Assembly (NCBI GenBank): GCA_914767715.1 | Contig: OU612073.1 | Span: 18,600,001-18,664,000, forward strand | DNA from: Membranipora membranacea | Lineage: Eukaryota; Bryozoa; Gymnolaemata; Cheilostomatida; Membraniporidae | Direction of reading: 5' to 3' | DNA: 64,000 nt | Shown: positions 1-11,100 of the stretch, one piece after another | How positions within the stretch are numbered: the first letter of the stretch is position 1 | Layout of the letters: every line of letters starts with the position of its first letter | Notes under the pieces: model-generated | The model's database searches: none | The model's input: only the letters and a program-made list of their open reading frames with translations | Told to the model about the DNA's origin: nothing | Position numbers and translations under genes: made by a program

Positions 1-512
1 ACTGCATGAGAAGTAGTGGAGTAGCGTCAAAAGAACAGCAGTGGCAGGAAGTTTTAAATGGGCTAGCATCGTTTAAAAGGGAATTTGGTTAAAGTCCAAT
101 GACTTTCTATGTATCTAATATTGATTCTGTTGGAACTCCGACCTAAAATTAAATTCAGGGGGAGATAGCTCCAACTACATGTCTCTCCATTCAATAATCT
201 ATAATTACACTGCATGAGAAGTGGCGTAGCGTCAACAAAAAAGCAGTGGCTGGAAGTTTTAAATTCGCTAGCATTGTTTAAAAGGAAATTTGGTTAAAGT
301 CCAATGACTTTCTATGTGTCCATTATTGATTCTGCTGGAACTCCGACCTAAAATTTAATTCGGGGGAGATAGCTCCCACTACATGTCTCTCCATTCAATA
401 ATCTATAATTAGACTGCATGGGAAGTGGAGTAGCCTCAAAAAAACAGCAGTGACGGGAAGTTTTAAATGGGCTAGCATCGTTTAAAAGGGAATTAGGTTA
501 AAGTCCATGGAC
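1..512. repeat. Tandem repeat, about 205-bp unit, 2.5 copies
   Basis: Units start at 1, 209 and 413, each opening with actgcatg and continuing through a shared block ending near a tttaaaaggg motif. Periods are about 208 and 204 bp, and the third copy stops near 512. The array runs into the window edge, so its true length is unknown. No ORF is supported. Confidence 0.85.
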
Positions 513-1299
513 TTTAACCCAATTGCCTAATAATTCACATTAGACCAATGGACTTCAACCAAAATGCATTTGACTTACCTCCCCTTTCCATTTCCCTTTC
601 CCTAGGGGAGTTGTGACCCCTGGTATATGAAAAAAGGGTATAGTGGACCGTAATTAATCAGAAAACTTGTGTTCGGCCTGAGGTGGACTTTAACCCAATT
701 GCCTCTTAAAGCTGTTAAGATTAACTGTCAACTCAGGAACCTATTGAATTGTGAGGAATGGACTAAGGCCACAGAATTTTGCTAAGATTATGTATGAGGG
801 TACTTCTGCGCTAAGATGCAGTTGCAGCTAAAAAAATGCTGTACATTTTAAGCAACTCACAGTCTAATTAGGTTCTGCGCCCCATAACGAGTTATGATAT
901 CCATGATCAAGGTTGAGATTGGTTGGTAAGGATATAGCACTGAGTAATTCAGGTCGGCTCCACAGGCTTGTCTTCTCCTCCCAACTCTCAACATATTCCC
1001 ACATGCTCCCTCATTCTTTTTATGTCAGCAACAACATTTCTGACATAGCCATATACTTAAGAACTGGTCCTGAACACCTAGGTAAAGAATAAATAATTTA
1101 TACATAATTTTGCATTACAAGTAACTTTTTCATTTTGATATAATTGAGTATTGCACACGTTAAAGGAGGAATGCCGGTTTCTAGATAAGGTTTATAACGT
1201 TTTGCTGAGATATGCTCATATAGTAGGCTGTTAAGAGGTGACAGACAATCATACACAAAACCACAAAAAATTGAAATAAATGAACAATCCTTTGCATAC
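513..1299. other. No gene seen
   Basis: AT-rich sequence with a short repeated phrase (ctttaacccaattgcct, near 510 and 688) that also occurs at the end of the tandem array. Nothing else is supported. A possible intron of the minus-strand exon ending at 1300 would lie here. Confidence 0.5.
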
Positions 1300-1438
1300 C
1301 TGCAGAAGATAGTAAGTCCTTCCATCTGTTTGGAATATCCTCTTCAAGAACTTCCTTGAGAAACCTTATTGTGCTGGTATTACTGTACCCTTCGCGCAAA
1401 GAGGAGCTGATAATTTTTCTTTTCTTAGTAGCATCCAT
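1300..1438 (-). CDS. Candidate first coding exon, unrecognised protein
   Basis: Reading on the minus strand from the ATG at 1438, 46 codons are open (starting MDATKKRKII) and then meet a good donor, CTGCAG followed by GTATGC, at 1300/1299. The peptide is basic at its start and later mixed-charge. I do not recognise it. It points away from the plus-strand ORF at 1581, so the 140 bp between could be a shared promoter. Later exons would lie below 1299 or beyond the window edge and were not found. It may equally be a chance ORF. Confidence 0.25.
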
Positions 1439-1580
1439 TCCTACTCAACTACTACCCACAACTGTGATGGTGAAAAACTTTTGGGTGTCAAAGTTTGGTC
1501 GAATTATTTTGCTCAGATGTTAAAAAACCGAGATGCACCATGTTTCTCCATAATAAAACTTTTCTATTGTTTCCCATCGC

Positions 1581-2035
1581 TTGGAGGATCATAATTACTG
1601 TCATACAAATAAACAATTGAATTCAATTCAAGCTGGCAAGATAAGGTTTACAGGATTGGAGCTATATAAATGGGTTCGGATAAATATGTCACTGCAAGAA
1701 ACGACAGCTTTTGATTTTAGCTCGGATGACGAGGGAAGTCATTATAGGCATAGCGCTGCCAGCACCTCTACCCCACGTACAAGGATTGATCATACAGCTT
1801 TGATATTTTATACACCACCTTCTGCGATACTTTTATCCAGAGAATCTCTCATGGAGTGCACTAACAATTATTCTTTATCAGACCCTATTCTGGGAAGGTC
1901 ATCCATTATCGCTGACCCAGCAACGCCGAGAGCAGGACATTTACGCTATTTGCCTCAGTCGGATCTAAAAATCTACCGAACAAAAATCTATAACTGCTAC
2001 GCATATCTGCGGCAAAAATATGATCTCTCACTCCT
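1581..2035 (+). CDS. Candidate exon with acidic SSDDEG stretch
   Basis: An ORF of 152 codons from 1581 ends at a consensus donor (CCT then GTAAGT, GT at 2036), so it reads as an exon rather than a complete gene. A TATA-like ctatataaatg lies at about 1662, and an ATG at 1686 starts a Ser/acid-rich stretch containing FDFSSDDEG. The retroelement whose decayed end is near 2098 sits just downstream, so any intron would contain it. The exon ends in phase 2, which does not match the phase-0 acceptor of the ORF at 8137; an intervening exon would be needed. The similar SSEDEG phrase at 8.78 kb is suggestive only. Function unknown. Confidence 0.3.
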
Positions 2036-2097
2036 GTAAGTATTAAAAAAGTCTTCTGGTATTATAAAGGCTGTTTTCCAGCTAATCATGCATCAAA

Positions 2098-2445
2098 ATG
2101 AGCCCAAAATTGACCATTTTGGAGCACCAGTAATTCTATGAAGCATTGGAGTCGACCCCTTGAAGTCATTACTTGCACCTATAAAGTAGTGCCTTGGTCA
2201 CAGTAAAGTGTTTCTGTTGGTCCTCGTATGTCTAGGAAACACCTGAGGCCGTTTATGAATGTGTCTGTACTCATGTTATCCAATAACTCTATGTGCACAG
2301 CACGACTAGAGAAACGAGAGAATATGAGGCCATAATTCTTTACATCCTTGCGACCCTGTCTGACTGTGATTGGGCCAAAAACATCAATGCCAGTATGAGT
2401 GAATGGTGCAGTGGGAGTTGCACAAGTTTCAGGAAGATCAGCCAT
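2098..2445 (-). pseudogene. pol: BEL/Pao integrase core fragment
   Basis: The ORF from 2445 to 2179 has the integrase entry FTHTGIDVFGPI (first catalytic Asp of D,D35E), a conserved AVHIELLDNMSTDTFI block and ETLYCDQGT with the second Asp. A frame break at about 2179 is followed by a further recognisable stretch to a stop near 2098, before the catalytic Glu. The fragment is inactive. Confidence 0.8.
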
Positions 2446-2522
2446 CTTCTATAAGTGGCGCACCATGCAGCTTACGACATTTTACACAGTGATATATAAC
2501 AGATGAGACCGCTCCCATTCCA

Positions 2523-3158
2523 TTACTGAGGAGATGAATTCCACGAGCTCTGACTGCATTTAGTGTAGTCATTCAACCCATAGATGGCACATGAAGGAGA
2601 TGAGGTGGCACCAAACAGATGGACATTCATATGGAAGTCAGACAGTCCTGTAGAGTTGGGCTTGTACCATAGATATCTGAGGTACTCGAGATCTTCATTG
2701 GCAACACGAAACTGATGGAACATGTTTTGTATGTCACGCATCACACACCACCTTTTCCTTCCTGAATCGGCATAGGCAAGGCTATTATTGAGATCGGGAC
2801 CTTGTAAAAGGTTCTGGTTGAGAGATGCTCCTCTAAATGACACACTGCAATCAAATACCACTCGTAATTTACCCGGTTTCAGCTGATGAAATACTCCATG
2901 ATGTGGTATATACCACCCATCTGATTCTGGGTTGCTGACTAATTCTGCTTCACAATTTGATATGATTTCAGCCATAAATTCTCTGTATTTCGAATTTAGA
3001 AGAGGGTCAGCTCGGAGTTTTCTCTGTAATTGGTTAAATCTCATCACAGCATAATTTCTGTTATTAGGCATCACTGGACGGGACTTTAATGGTGATGGCA
3101 TTGTGTAGTGGCCATCCTGGAGCTGAACAGACTTATCCATTAGGTTTAGGAAGAACAA
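2523..3158 (-). pseudogene. pol: BEL/Pao reverse transcriptase, N-terminal half
   Basis: A 211-codon ORF with the BEL-type RT signature: WYIPHHGVF near residue 105, LRVVFDCS with the SLNQNLLQGP block near 125-145, and the VMRDIQNMFHQF motif carrying the first catalytic Asp near residue 163. It continues to LFGATSSPSCA and then stops where the YVDD catalytic motif should follow. That motif, RNase H and the integrase N-terminus are missing before the next recognisable segment. Confidence 0.85.
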
Positions 3159-3445
3159 GTCGTTCTAAGACATAGAGTGTTGGTCATGAGAGACTGTCAT
3201 ATCGTCTTCAAGACATCTGAGAATCTGAGAGTCTGTCAGCTCTTCTGTAGTGATTCTATTAACTGAGCGTTGAGGTGGTCGACGTGTCAACCCCCCCTAT
3301 GACTGACCATCCTAGTACTGTTTCAACAGCATATGGTAAACAGTCGTCCCGAGTTTCAGCCTCCACTACATTAACAGGTAGTGAGGCACGAGATTAGTTG
3401 AAACCTATCAACAAAGCAATGTCACAGGAGAAAGCTTGTGTTTTA

Positions 3446-4009
3446 TTAGAGACAAATGCTTCCATTTAGCAGCGGTATCAGGAGTAGGAATATGGGTACA
3501 ATTTCCAGGTATGTCACCCTCAGTTTCCCATATTTCTCACAGTTAACAATATTTCTGCTAGTTACTGTAGATATTTTCAGAGTAGCTTTAGATATCTTTC
3601 CATGAAGAGAATGAAAGATATATTCACTAATGAAAGAGGTGTCAGACATGCTATCGATCATTGCATAAACAAGAACTTCATCATTAGGATTTTCTGCAGT
3701 AGACACATAGACAGGAAGTATCATAGATGTTAAACCTGACGAAATGTGATCTCCATTTGAAGAATCAATGTTGTTGCTAACAACCTCCATCGTAGGATTT
3801 TCAGGTTTCCGCTGTGGTTTACCTTCACCTTTGCTGGAAGCGGTTTTAGCATTATGTCGACATGTCGGGTGGTCACGAGCCTTACAAATTCTGCACTTCA
3901 CTTCCGTGGAGCAGTCCGACGAGAAGTGTCCTGATTCAAGACAATGGAAACAGAGCTTGTTTTCTTTGATGAAAGTTTGCTGTTCCCCCTTTGTCATCTG
4001 GCCGACCAA
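3446..4009 (-). pseudogene. BEL/Pao Gag zinc knuckle and protease
   Basis: A 187-codon ORF. Near residues 20-33 is a clean CCHC knuckle (CFHCLESGHFSSDC), followed by a second Cys/His cluster (CRICKARDHPTC) of the kind found after the first knuckle in BEL/Pao Gag. Around residue 115 is the protease site, AMIDSMSDTSFI; the usual catalytic D-T/S-G is changed at the Gly to Met, so the protease would be inactive. Frames are disrupted on both sides (3159-3445 holds recognisable but broken linker toward RT). Confidence 0.8.
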
Positions 4010-4162
4010 TCTACAATCCGCTGTAATGTGCGAGTCGGTTTTTGGACACCGAGAGCATGAGAGCCGATGAGAATCAGAATCGCTGTTTAATTTTGTAGAA
4101 CTAGTGGACTTCTTTTCAGTGGTCTTAGTATTGTGTGAAATAGTTGACCTTGTGTTGAGCAG

Positions 4163-4426
4163 CTATTTGTTTTTAGAATGCCTGTTATCATTGACTTTCC
4201 TTCTGTCTGATAATGCGCTGACTGAGGTGACACTGTCACAAGCTAGTGTTGCATGTACCATGATAAAATCAGCATAATCACCAAATGAGGAATAGGAACC
4301 GCTTTTTAGCTTCTTATTCCCAGCTTTGTCGGACCATTTATTCAGTAACACCCATTGAAGAGTGTTGACAAATCTTTTAATCTCTCTCGAATCATTTAGT
4401 TTGTCAAGTTGGGGAGTAGTCTTCAT
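4163..4426 (-). pseudogene. gag: BEL/Pao Gag, middle part
   Basis: An 87-codon ORF that continues the Gag after a broken stretch (4427-4558). It has the helical, Leu- and Trp-containing character expected of a capsid region (LVNKW-type phrases such as LQWVLLNKWSDKAG). It is separated from the zinc-knuckle ORF by further frame breaks. It is called by position between recognisable Gag parts rather than by its own motif. Confidence 0.55.
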
Positions 4427-4558
4427 GGCCAGCTTGCCCTGCTGTAAGAAATCAGCGTAGTCTCTTAAACCTTCACTGTCGTTGGCTTGAATCCTAGACC
4501 AAGACTCGAGTTCATCTCGGAAAGCACCAGAAACAACATAAGGGTCACCAATTCTACT

Positions 4559-5347
4559 CTACACTAACTCCAATGCATTATCAAATGCTTCAGGGGTATC
4601 TAGCATGAAACAGGCTTTCACACATTTCAACGCCTTCCCGGATAAACACTGCTCTAGGAACATGAGCTTTTGAGCGGGATCAAAATCTTTGGTTTGAATC
4701 AGTAGTTTTAGTTTTGATTTCCATCTTGTGTGTTCTAGTGGGTTTCCATCAAAAACTGGCAGATTGGAAGAGTTAATATTCTGAGTGTCGACTGACTTTT
4801 GCATGACCTTAACAATTTCCATCAGATCTGATGAACCTAATACAGAGGAGCTACTATTATCAGAGTTGCCCTCCCTGACTGGTTGATTGAGTCGATGTCG
4901 TGTCAGTCTGATTTTCTCTTTCATCTCCAAAATTTTCAGCTCACGTTCCAGGGCTTCCAGTTCATCCATCTCTGACATAACTTGTAGTTTTCTAGTAGGT
5001 TTGTCACCTTCATCTCTATCGTGTTGACTTTGGGCACCTGATGAATTTGAACCAAGCTGGTTTGAGTCAGATGAGCGACTTTCAGTAGATTCGAGAGGTG
5101 TCGATTTATGTTGCACATCAACAGGTTTTTCACCAGCTGCACCTGTAGCAGTCACGCTGGTTTGCTGTCCCTGTTCTGCTCTGTCCTGTTCCTGATTTTT
5201 GTTGTACTGATCAGTATAATAATGCTTCAGAATTTGAACCATTTCATGTTTGTTTCCTCTAGGTAGATCTAGTCTTACACATTCATCTCCTAGATCATCT
5301 GCTTTCCATTTGGGTAGACAAGCAATGAACATCTCTTTGTGATCCAT
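4559..5347 (-). pseudogene. gag: BEL/Pao Gag, N-terminal part
   Basis: A 262-codon ORF from the ATG at 5347, the natural start because it precedes all other element ORFs. After an N-terminal globular part it has a Gln/Ser-rich linker, then a charged coiled-coil-like stretch (ELEALERELKILEMKEKIR) around residues 130-150. Next comes the segment containing LPVFDGNPLEHTRWKSKLK, the typical Gag entry of BEL elements in which a Trp-containing motif precedes the capsid region. It ends at a stop near 4559, after which the Gag continues in other frames. Role in an intact element: forming the virus-like particle. Confidence 0.75.
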
Positions 5348-5625
5348 TTTTGGCCTGCTGTATTATTCAACGGGGTTAATAGGTCGTCCGATACACACGA
5401 AAAATAAATGGGTACAGTAGATAAGGGAGCTTATCCGATACACACGGATATTATTGCCGTAGATGATTGTGTTTGTAGTCTAACCGGAGTTTCAAATCTT
5501 AATGATTTTACTGGAACAACATTTCAGATTCAAATAAATTTGTTGTGAAGAAGTGTAGATTGCTGTAGACAGCAGACAGCTTCTTCGATAAGAAATAGTT
5601 TCTTTCTTTTTGGTTGACAGTAATT

Positions 5626-5815
5626 TTCACCATCAAATAGTATTCACCATCAAGTAGTATTCACCAACAAGAAGTATTCACCATCAAGTAGTATTCACCA
5701 TCAAGTAGTATTCACCATCAAGTAGTATTCACCATCAAGTAGTGTTCACCATCAAGTAGTATTCACCATCAAGTAGTATTCACCATAAAGCAGTATTCAC
5801 CATCAAGTAGTATTG
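5626..5815. repeat. Minisatellite, about 17-bp unit
   Basis: About eleven head-to-tail copies of attcaccatcaagtagt with single-base changes. It lies directly upstream of the Gag start (element orientation), so it may be the leader or LTR of the BEL/Pao element. Not a CRISPR array: the units are contiguous, without spacers. Confidence 0.9.
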
Positions 5816-5825
5816 ATATGTTGCA

Positions 5826-6200
5826 GCTAGCTAATATTTCACCATCAAATTATTCAACATCTAATTCACCAACAAGCAGTTTAGCATCGGAAGAGTGTTG
5901 AATTGTTGGAGCTAGCTAATATTTCACCATCAGACTTCACCATCTAATTCACCAACAAGCAGTTCAGCATCAGAAGAGTATTGCTATGTTTTAGCTAGCT
6001 AATATTTCACGATCAGATATTTCACCATCTAATTAACCAATAAGTAGTTCGGCATCGGAAGAGTGTTGAATTGTTGAAGCTAGCTAATATTTCACCATCA
6101 GATAATTCACCATCTAATTCACCAACAAGTAGTTCAGCATCGGAAGGGTGTTGATTGTTGTGAGCAGACAGCTTCGGTTGTAGTGTTGCAGCATCAAATA
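5826..6200. repeat. Minisatellite, about 85-bp unit
   Basis: The phrase gctagctaatatttcacc recurs at 5826, 5911, 5994 and 6079, giving 83-85 bp periods. Each unit also contains ttcaccaacaagcagt, so the long unit seems to have grown from the same short motif as the neighbouring 17-bp array. Confidence 0.85.
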
Positions 6201-6403
6201 ATTCAGCTTCGGTGTAGAAATGATTTGTTGTCATTGACGATTCAGCATAAATAATGGTTGTTTAGGGAATCATGTGTGGGTAGATAGCTGGATACCTTGT
6301 TGTTCCTCTTTGATCAGAACAAAAACGAGGGGATAATATTTACTAACCAGAGCAGAAAGATATTCCAATATGACATATGAAATTTCTTTGAACAGTAACA
6401 GTG

Positions 6404-6540
6404 CGACTGAAGATAGCTTTATCGACTGATGATAGCTTTATCGACTGAAGATAGCTTTATCGACTGATGATAGCTTTATCGACTGATGATAGCTTTATCG
6501 ACTGATGATAGCTTTATCGACTGATGATAGCTTTATCGAG
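6404..6540. repeat. Minisatellite, 19-bp unit, about 7 copies
   Basis: The unit gactgatgatagctttatc is repeated almost perfectly about seven times. The first and third copies have gaagat in place of gatgat. No coding role is supported. Confidence 0.95.
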
Positions 6541-7175
6541 CAGATAGGGTAATGAGGGTAATTGGCGTAGGTTAAGATTGATACGCAAAAACCGAGTAGG
6601 CACTGAGACAGGTTGCAATGCGGTGTGATACAACGCAATGGGTTTCGCTGCGATAGCTATGCGCCGTGCGCGAGACAACTCTGGTGTGTAAAAAACACTA
6701 CTACACTGTATGATATTACAGGTTTGATGTGACTTGTACCACAAAATTATTGCTTATGCACAGATTGATACTGAGTTGTCACTTTGATACACAATTATGA
6801 GAATGCTTGATTGATTGCTCGGATACACACTCAAGGCTTACTGAAACTGAATCAATGCTTACTGTGTGTGAAAAACAAAAAGAAAGGCTTTACGGAAAAA
6901 ACACACACAAAATCGGTTGCAACGAGTGAGCATGTATAATGTCACAGTTCATATTTATTCATGTCATGAGCATGGTCAGTTTATGCATGGAAGCGAGGGT
7001 GTATAGATTTGTTACCAGGATTTTGGAGTTGTCTCTCACCAGCTTCCTTTATTGCCAGTCGGAGTATAGAGTAAGCACCAACCGTAGAGTAGCGCAGTAG
7101 AGTATACAGCATCGAATGTTAGTAGTTAGAAGAGAATACACTAGCAGCGGTAGTATGATGATAATATCAGCTACT

Positions 7176-7310
7176 AAGATATCACCTTCTGTAGATTAGG
7201 TTAAGATATATCACCCTCTGTAGAATACATCGGGACAAATCACCCTCTGTAGACTGGATCAGGATATATCACCCTCTGTAGACTGGATCAGGATATATCA
7301 TCCTCTGTAG
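7176..7310. repeat. Minisatellite, about 29-bp unit
   Basis: Five copies built around atatcaccctctgtaga, with the best-conserved pair also sharing ctggatcagg. A further degenerate caccctct follows near 7335. Its position next to the other arrays suggests a shared origin in the flank of the retroelement. Confidence 0.85.
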
Positions 7311-8136
7311 ACCAGACCGCAGTTTGGTTTCATTCACCCTCTTGTGAAGCGTTGTACATGAACTGTTACGTTATACATATACTATGAGAGGGTTAGACAG
7401 CGAGATAGGACAACTCGATGCCTAGTCACAGTCCAGTATGTAATGTTTTATAGCTTATAGCAGAATGCGAGGTATGGAATCCGTCAGTGATCGACACTCT
7501 GGGAGGATGTCCACTTTTGACTTTTATATGATATGCTTCCACACGGGAGAGGTTAGCTCCATCCTACTTCTCTATATTGAGAAGAGTCTTACTTCTCCCG
7601 TGTAAACAGTTATAACAGAAAAAAATGTAGCGATAAATGCATTGAGTTGAGTTGGATGGAGTTTACGGATGACTAGTGATATTTTTATTGTTATGCCATT
7701 GCCATCTTAAGACTCTTTACCTCCATTGGTGCACAGATCACTAGTATTATATATAGATTGTTAATTATAGAATTTTTGAGTTCATTAACATGATATTAAT
7801 TCAACCTCTCCCTTGGGTTTGAACAAAGCAACTGATTTGCCCTGAAAACTAGTGTGTTGGCAAAATAACTGGTGTTCTATTGTTATTCAAAATAGGTTCC
7901 TAATATGGATGCATTGCCTATTTGAGCATAAATGATTGGGAGTATAAATGCGCTAGAGTTGCCTCGCCACAACGCCACAGTAGACGCAACACCCCCTCCA
8001 AAAACCAGAATGGTTTTTCCCGACTAACTGAATATGAGGCAACAAGCTACTTATATTTTTGGAAAAAATTGGAATGCATGCATTGCTGCTGACATATTAT
8101 CGCTTGTGCTCATCACTGTTCACTATCTTTCTCAAG
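7311..8136. other. No gene seen
   Basis: AT-rich sequence. The last 30 bases (tgctcatcactgttcacta onward to ctcaag) make a pyrimidine-rich 3' splice site for the exon starting at 8137. An inverted pair, ttctcccgtgt and its partner acacgggagag, lies at about 7590 and 7541. Confidence 0.45.
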
Positions 8137-8334
8137 ATACAAACACATTCTGCGAACCAGGAAGTGGCTCTCGAGTATGCCAGCAGTATTCGTCAGCTGC
8201 CAATTCCGATAGAAAGGATACGAAACAGGGATATTATGTTGATGACTAGACGTAAATACGATGCAGAAAGGCACAGAATTAAAGATACAGACAAAAGAAA
8301 GGATAACCGATCTAAGTCAACAAAAAAGAAAAAT
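8137..8334 (+). CDS. Candidate internal exon, basic protein
   Basis: 66 codons stay open between a pyrimidine-rich acceptor (ttctcaag at 8129-8136) and a donor (AAAAAT then GTAGGT, GT at 8335). Both borders are phase 0. The peptide is helical at first and then strongly basic (KYDAERHRIKDTDKRKDNR, SKSTKKKN), as in a DNA- or RNA-binding region. It joins in frame to the exon at 8700. The upstream exon is unknown; the ORF at 1581 ends in a different phase. Not recognised; possibly an accessory gene of a DNA transposon. Confidence 0.4.
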
Positions 8335-8699
8335 GTAGGTGAATTTATTATGTGCAAATATTTGATTCTTATCAATCAAAAGCGAAATGATGTAGCCAAT
8401 TTGTCATATCACTAGATAGGAATTTTTAGACTTTTCTTAGGACGGCTGCTGAAGATACTTGTTGGCAACTGCTTAGTCAAGTAGATTTCTGAATGAGCCT
8501 AAAGTTTTTGACTTTAAAACAGAAACAGAGCTTTCTGTGAACTTTAAATCTGGGATCCCTCTCAAGTTATAGTAATATTGATGATGCCAAGCTTCTTACA
8601 AAGAATTCATAATACAATACAAAAATTCCCATCCATCCGCTCCTAGAACTTTTGCAATTTATTAAATAATATGTTAATCTTCTCTGCTCTGTATTTTAG

Positions 8700-8972
8700 A
8701 AATTACGGAATAGGATTACGAGGATCAAGAAAGGCCTGGGTTTGAGTATAGACGACATCAATAACCTACAGCTTCATCCAGACCTTATGTCTTCAGAGGA
8801 CGAAGGAGTATGCCATCCTTCATCTTATCAGTTACCGTCCTGCACGGCATATTTACACGAGACAGTGGATAAAGTTAAATTGAGAGGGAGACAACTTGAT
8901 AGTGTTGTTGGTAATGTGCGACGCAAACGGATGCCAAGCCATTTGCTTGGAAACAAAAACTGTACATTTTGA
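8700..8972 (+). CDS. Candidate last exon, continues 8137-8334
   Basis: It starts after a good acceptor (tctgctctgtattttag) in phase 0, exactly as needed by the donor at 8335, and reads 90 codons to TGA. It opens with another basic stretch (KLRNRITRIKKGLGL), has an acidic patch with MSSEDEGV, then a second basic patch (GNVRRKRMPSHLLGNK) near the end. The intron is 365 bp. Together the exons give at least 156 codons of an unrecognised charged protein. Confidence 0.4.
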   Translation, partial: KLRNRITRIKKGLGLSIDDINNLQLHPDLMSSEDEGVCHPSSYQLPSCTAYLHETVDKVKLRGRQLDSVVGNVRRKRMPSHLLGNKNCTF

Positions 8973-10016
8973 TTGCTCAAGAGAAACACAACCAGACATT
9001 CAATATTTAATTTACGCTTAAATTAATTTTCAACTTCAATATAATAGTGTAAACCTGATTTCCACTGTGAACATTGATAAGACATTTTCTGACAGTTAAA
9101 GTGAAGCCTTATTTTAATCCATCATGCCTAATTGTAATTTCAGCTTTCATGTAAATGTCGTACAATCTTTGGATTAATAGTTTCTCAAATGCTCACTTAT
9201 TACACACTCAAAAATTCTGGACTGTCCTGAAGCGTGCAAATACATCCATCGAATGTTTTTCTTACTGTACAGATTGAAAAGAATTACTCGAATGCAAGCA
9301 TCGGGTCTAAACCTCTAAGAGCATTTTACAAATGCTACGAAAGTATTTGAAACACTTATGTATTATTCCATTCCTTCATCTACAGACGGATGTTTCAACA
9401 TATTGAATGAATGATTTCAAAGCATTCCGGTCATATATGGTAATCATATAACAAAGATTATCACTGCTTACAAATGGTTTTAAAATTGTAAGGTTTGCCA
9501 TTGATTAATGAGAACGATTAGGTGAACGATAGCAAAGCATTGGCTTGCCATGTATTATAAAGTATTTATGGAATGTTAAGAAACACATGCTTGAAGTGTT
9601 ACAGCAAGCACACATTATTATTTGGAAGGATCTGGGAAATAATCCTGCAATCATAGATTGGATCCATGCCTCATTCGGAAAAGGGATTGGTTGTCTTCTG
9701 TAAATATATTAGGTTAATGGAAACAATCTTCCTCTAGCACTACCAGTGTCACTAAAAATAATTCGGCTCATGAGCTACCACGACTTAGAAAACAGTTAAT
9801 ACGGTTTCAATGCGTTTCCAAAAGTGATGCTAAATATGGCAGTCTCGCATCAAATTAATGTGGACAAATTACTGTTGTTCATGCCTTGCTGAAATTTCAA
9901 TATGTATTTTCAAGTATCTGTACAATATTTAACTGTATCGATCATAAATAGAACAAATTTTATAAAATAATTGCTGTGAATTAGTTCAACAATTTAAAAT
10001 TCTGCAAATAACTTTC
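8973..10016. other. No gene seen
   Basis: AT-rich intergenic sequence between two converging gene remnants. I see no ORF, repeat or RNA gene that can be supported. Confidence 0.5.
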
Positions 10017-10431
10017 TCATATTAATAGCCCTCTTTGGGATAAAACTTTCCTGTTTCCACAAAACAGAACATCCATTGGTCTCTGATTTATTAGCCTATC
10101 TATAGAAATCTCCTGCATTTCACTGGTATTTATCCTTTGAACTTCATATGCCCGTATGTGTGTGTTGTAAGTTATCTCCACTGTACTACAGACTGCAATT
10201 GGGCCCATCATAATATCCTCAATCACAACAATTGCTGGCTGTCCACAGTCTTTTATCTTGTGACAGAGAGCCATCCCAACTGAGTACACAGTGCCTTTAT
10301 GCTCTGCCGATATAATTCGGGCACCATCCTTTTTGTATGCAGTAATCTTCTGAATTAGAGCTGTATTCTTACTCCAGCGGCTGAATGATGTTATCTGGTA
10401 TCTCGAAGCAATGGCATGTTGATGAAATTAC
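10017..10431 (-). pseudogene. Transposon-associated gene, last exon, frameshifted
   Basis: On the minus strand an acceptor (tgaatttag) at 10432 opens the exon. The upstream exon's phase gives NFINM, which stops after a few codons. One base over, the frame is open for about 130 codons, through AIASRYQITSF and KDGARIISAEHKGT to the stop at 10017. A single-base loss near 10415 explains this. In the family I recall, the FEAKH motif is followed by an NF..N...LA.RHQ pattern, which these two pieces match. The exon tail is well preserved, so the break is probably recent. Confidence 0.5.
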
Positions 10432-10952
10432 CTAAATTCAAATAATACTACAGTTATTTGAAGATGGTCATCTGTAGATATTCATAGGGAGTTAGCCCCT
10501 CATTTTACATGCGAAGATAACTCCGACCTGAATTCATGAAAATGTGTCAGAAAAATAATCATAACACAACACTGTAAATTATCACTCTGATTGGGTCAAT
10601 TTATATCGGTTTTACCCAAAATCACACAGAAATGGGATATTGTCAACTATGATCCTGCAAGAGCCATGTTATCATGCATTGTCCATGACATTTCACTAGG
10701 AATGCCCTCTCCCTCAAGGCCTTCCGTTAATACTGAAAACTGTGTTGACAGACTGGTTGGGTAACACATGTGATTATTACCTAGTTTTCATGGACTGTCT
10801 ACTCATTGTTCTTACAAAGACAGACAATTTATTTAAAAACTTTGTACTCCAGATATGAATACGAATTTGCAATTTGTTCTCCTGCATCCAATACACCTCA
10901 GAATGCAATTCCTTTCTATTTACACAGTTAAATTAAAACACAAAAATCTTAC

Positions 10953-11100
10953 AAGACGCTGATGCTATGAGTTTAGCCATTTTATGCTTTGCTTCAAAAC
11001 GCATACACCAATAGTCATTGACTGAACCGCTTCTTCGTATCGCTTCTCCATAGTGAATCAGGAAATGATGTTTCGGTGTGAGGCTCTGCTCTGGATAAAC
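10953..11100 (-). pseudogene. Transposon-associated gene, PKHHFLIHY exon
   Basis: A 49-codon exon between an acceptor (ttaacccatacag) and a donor (GCGTCTT then GTAAGA). It carries the motif pair PKHHFLIHY and WCMRFEAKHKMAK. I recognise this pair from a widespread group of animal proteins linked to cut-and-paste DNA transposons; I cannot assign the superfamily. It joins in phase 1 to the exon at 10431. Further 5' exons were not found up to 12.2 kb. Confidence 0.55.

Larger units (their letters stand above)
2098..5347 (-). mobile_element. Decayed BEL/Pao LTR retrotransposon
   Basis: On the minus strand the order is Gag, CCHC zinc knuckle, aspartic protease, reverse transcriptase and integrase core, as in BEL/Pao elements. 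The reading frame is broken into five main ORFs. The RT lacks its catalytic YVDD half and everything up to the integrase, so several hundred codons (RT C-terminus, RNase H, integrase N-terminus) are deleted between 2523 and 2445. The integrase ends near 2098. No pair of LTRs was found: the 3' LTR is absent and the upstream side is minisatellite. The element is dead. Confidence 0.85.

Noticed and set aside
5626-6540. CRISPR array
   Set aside because: The units are contiguous with no unique spacers, and the DNA is eukaryotic.
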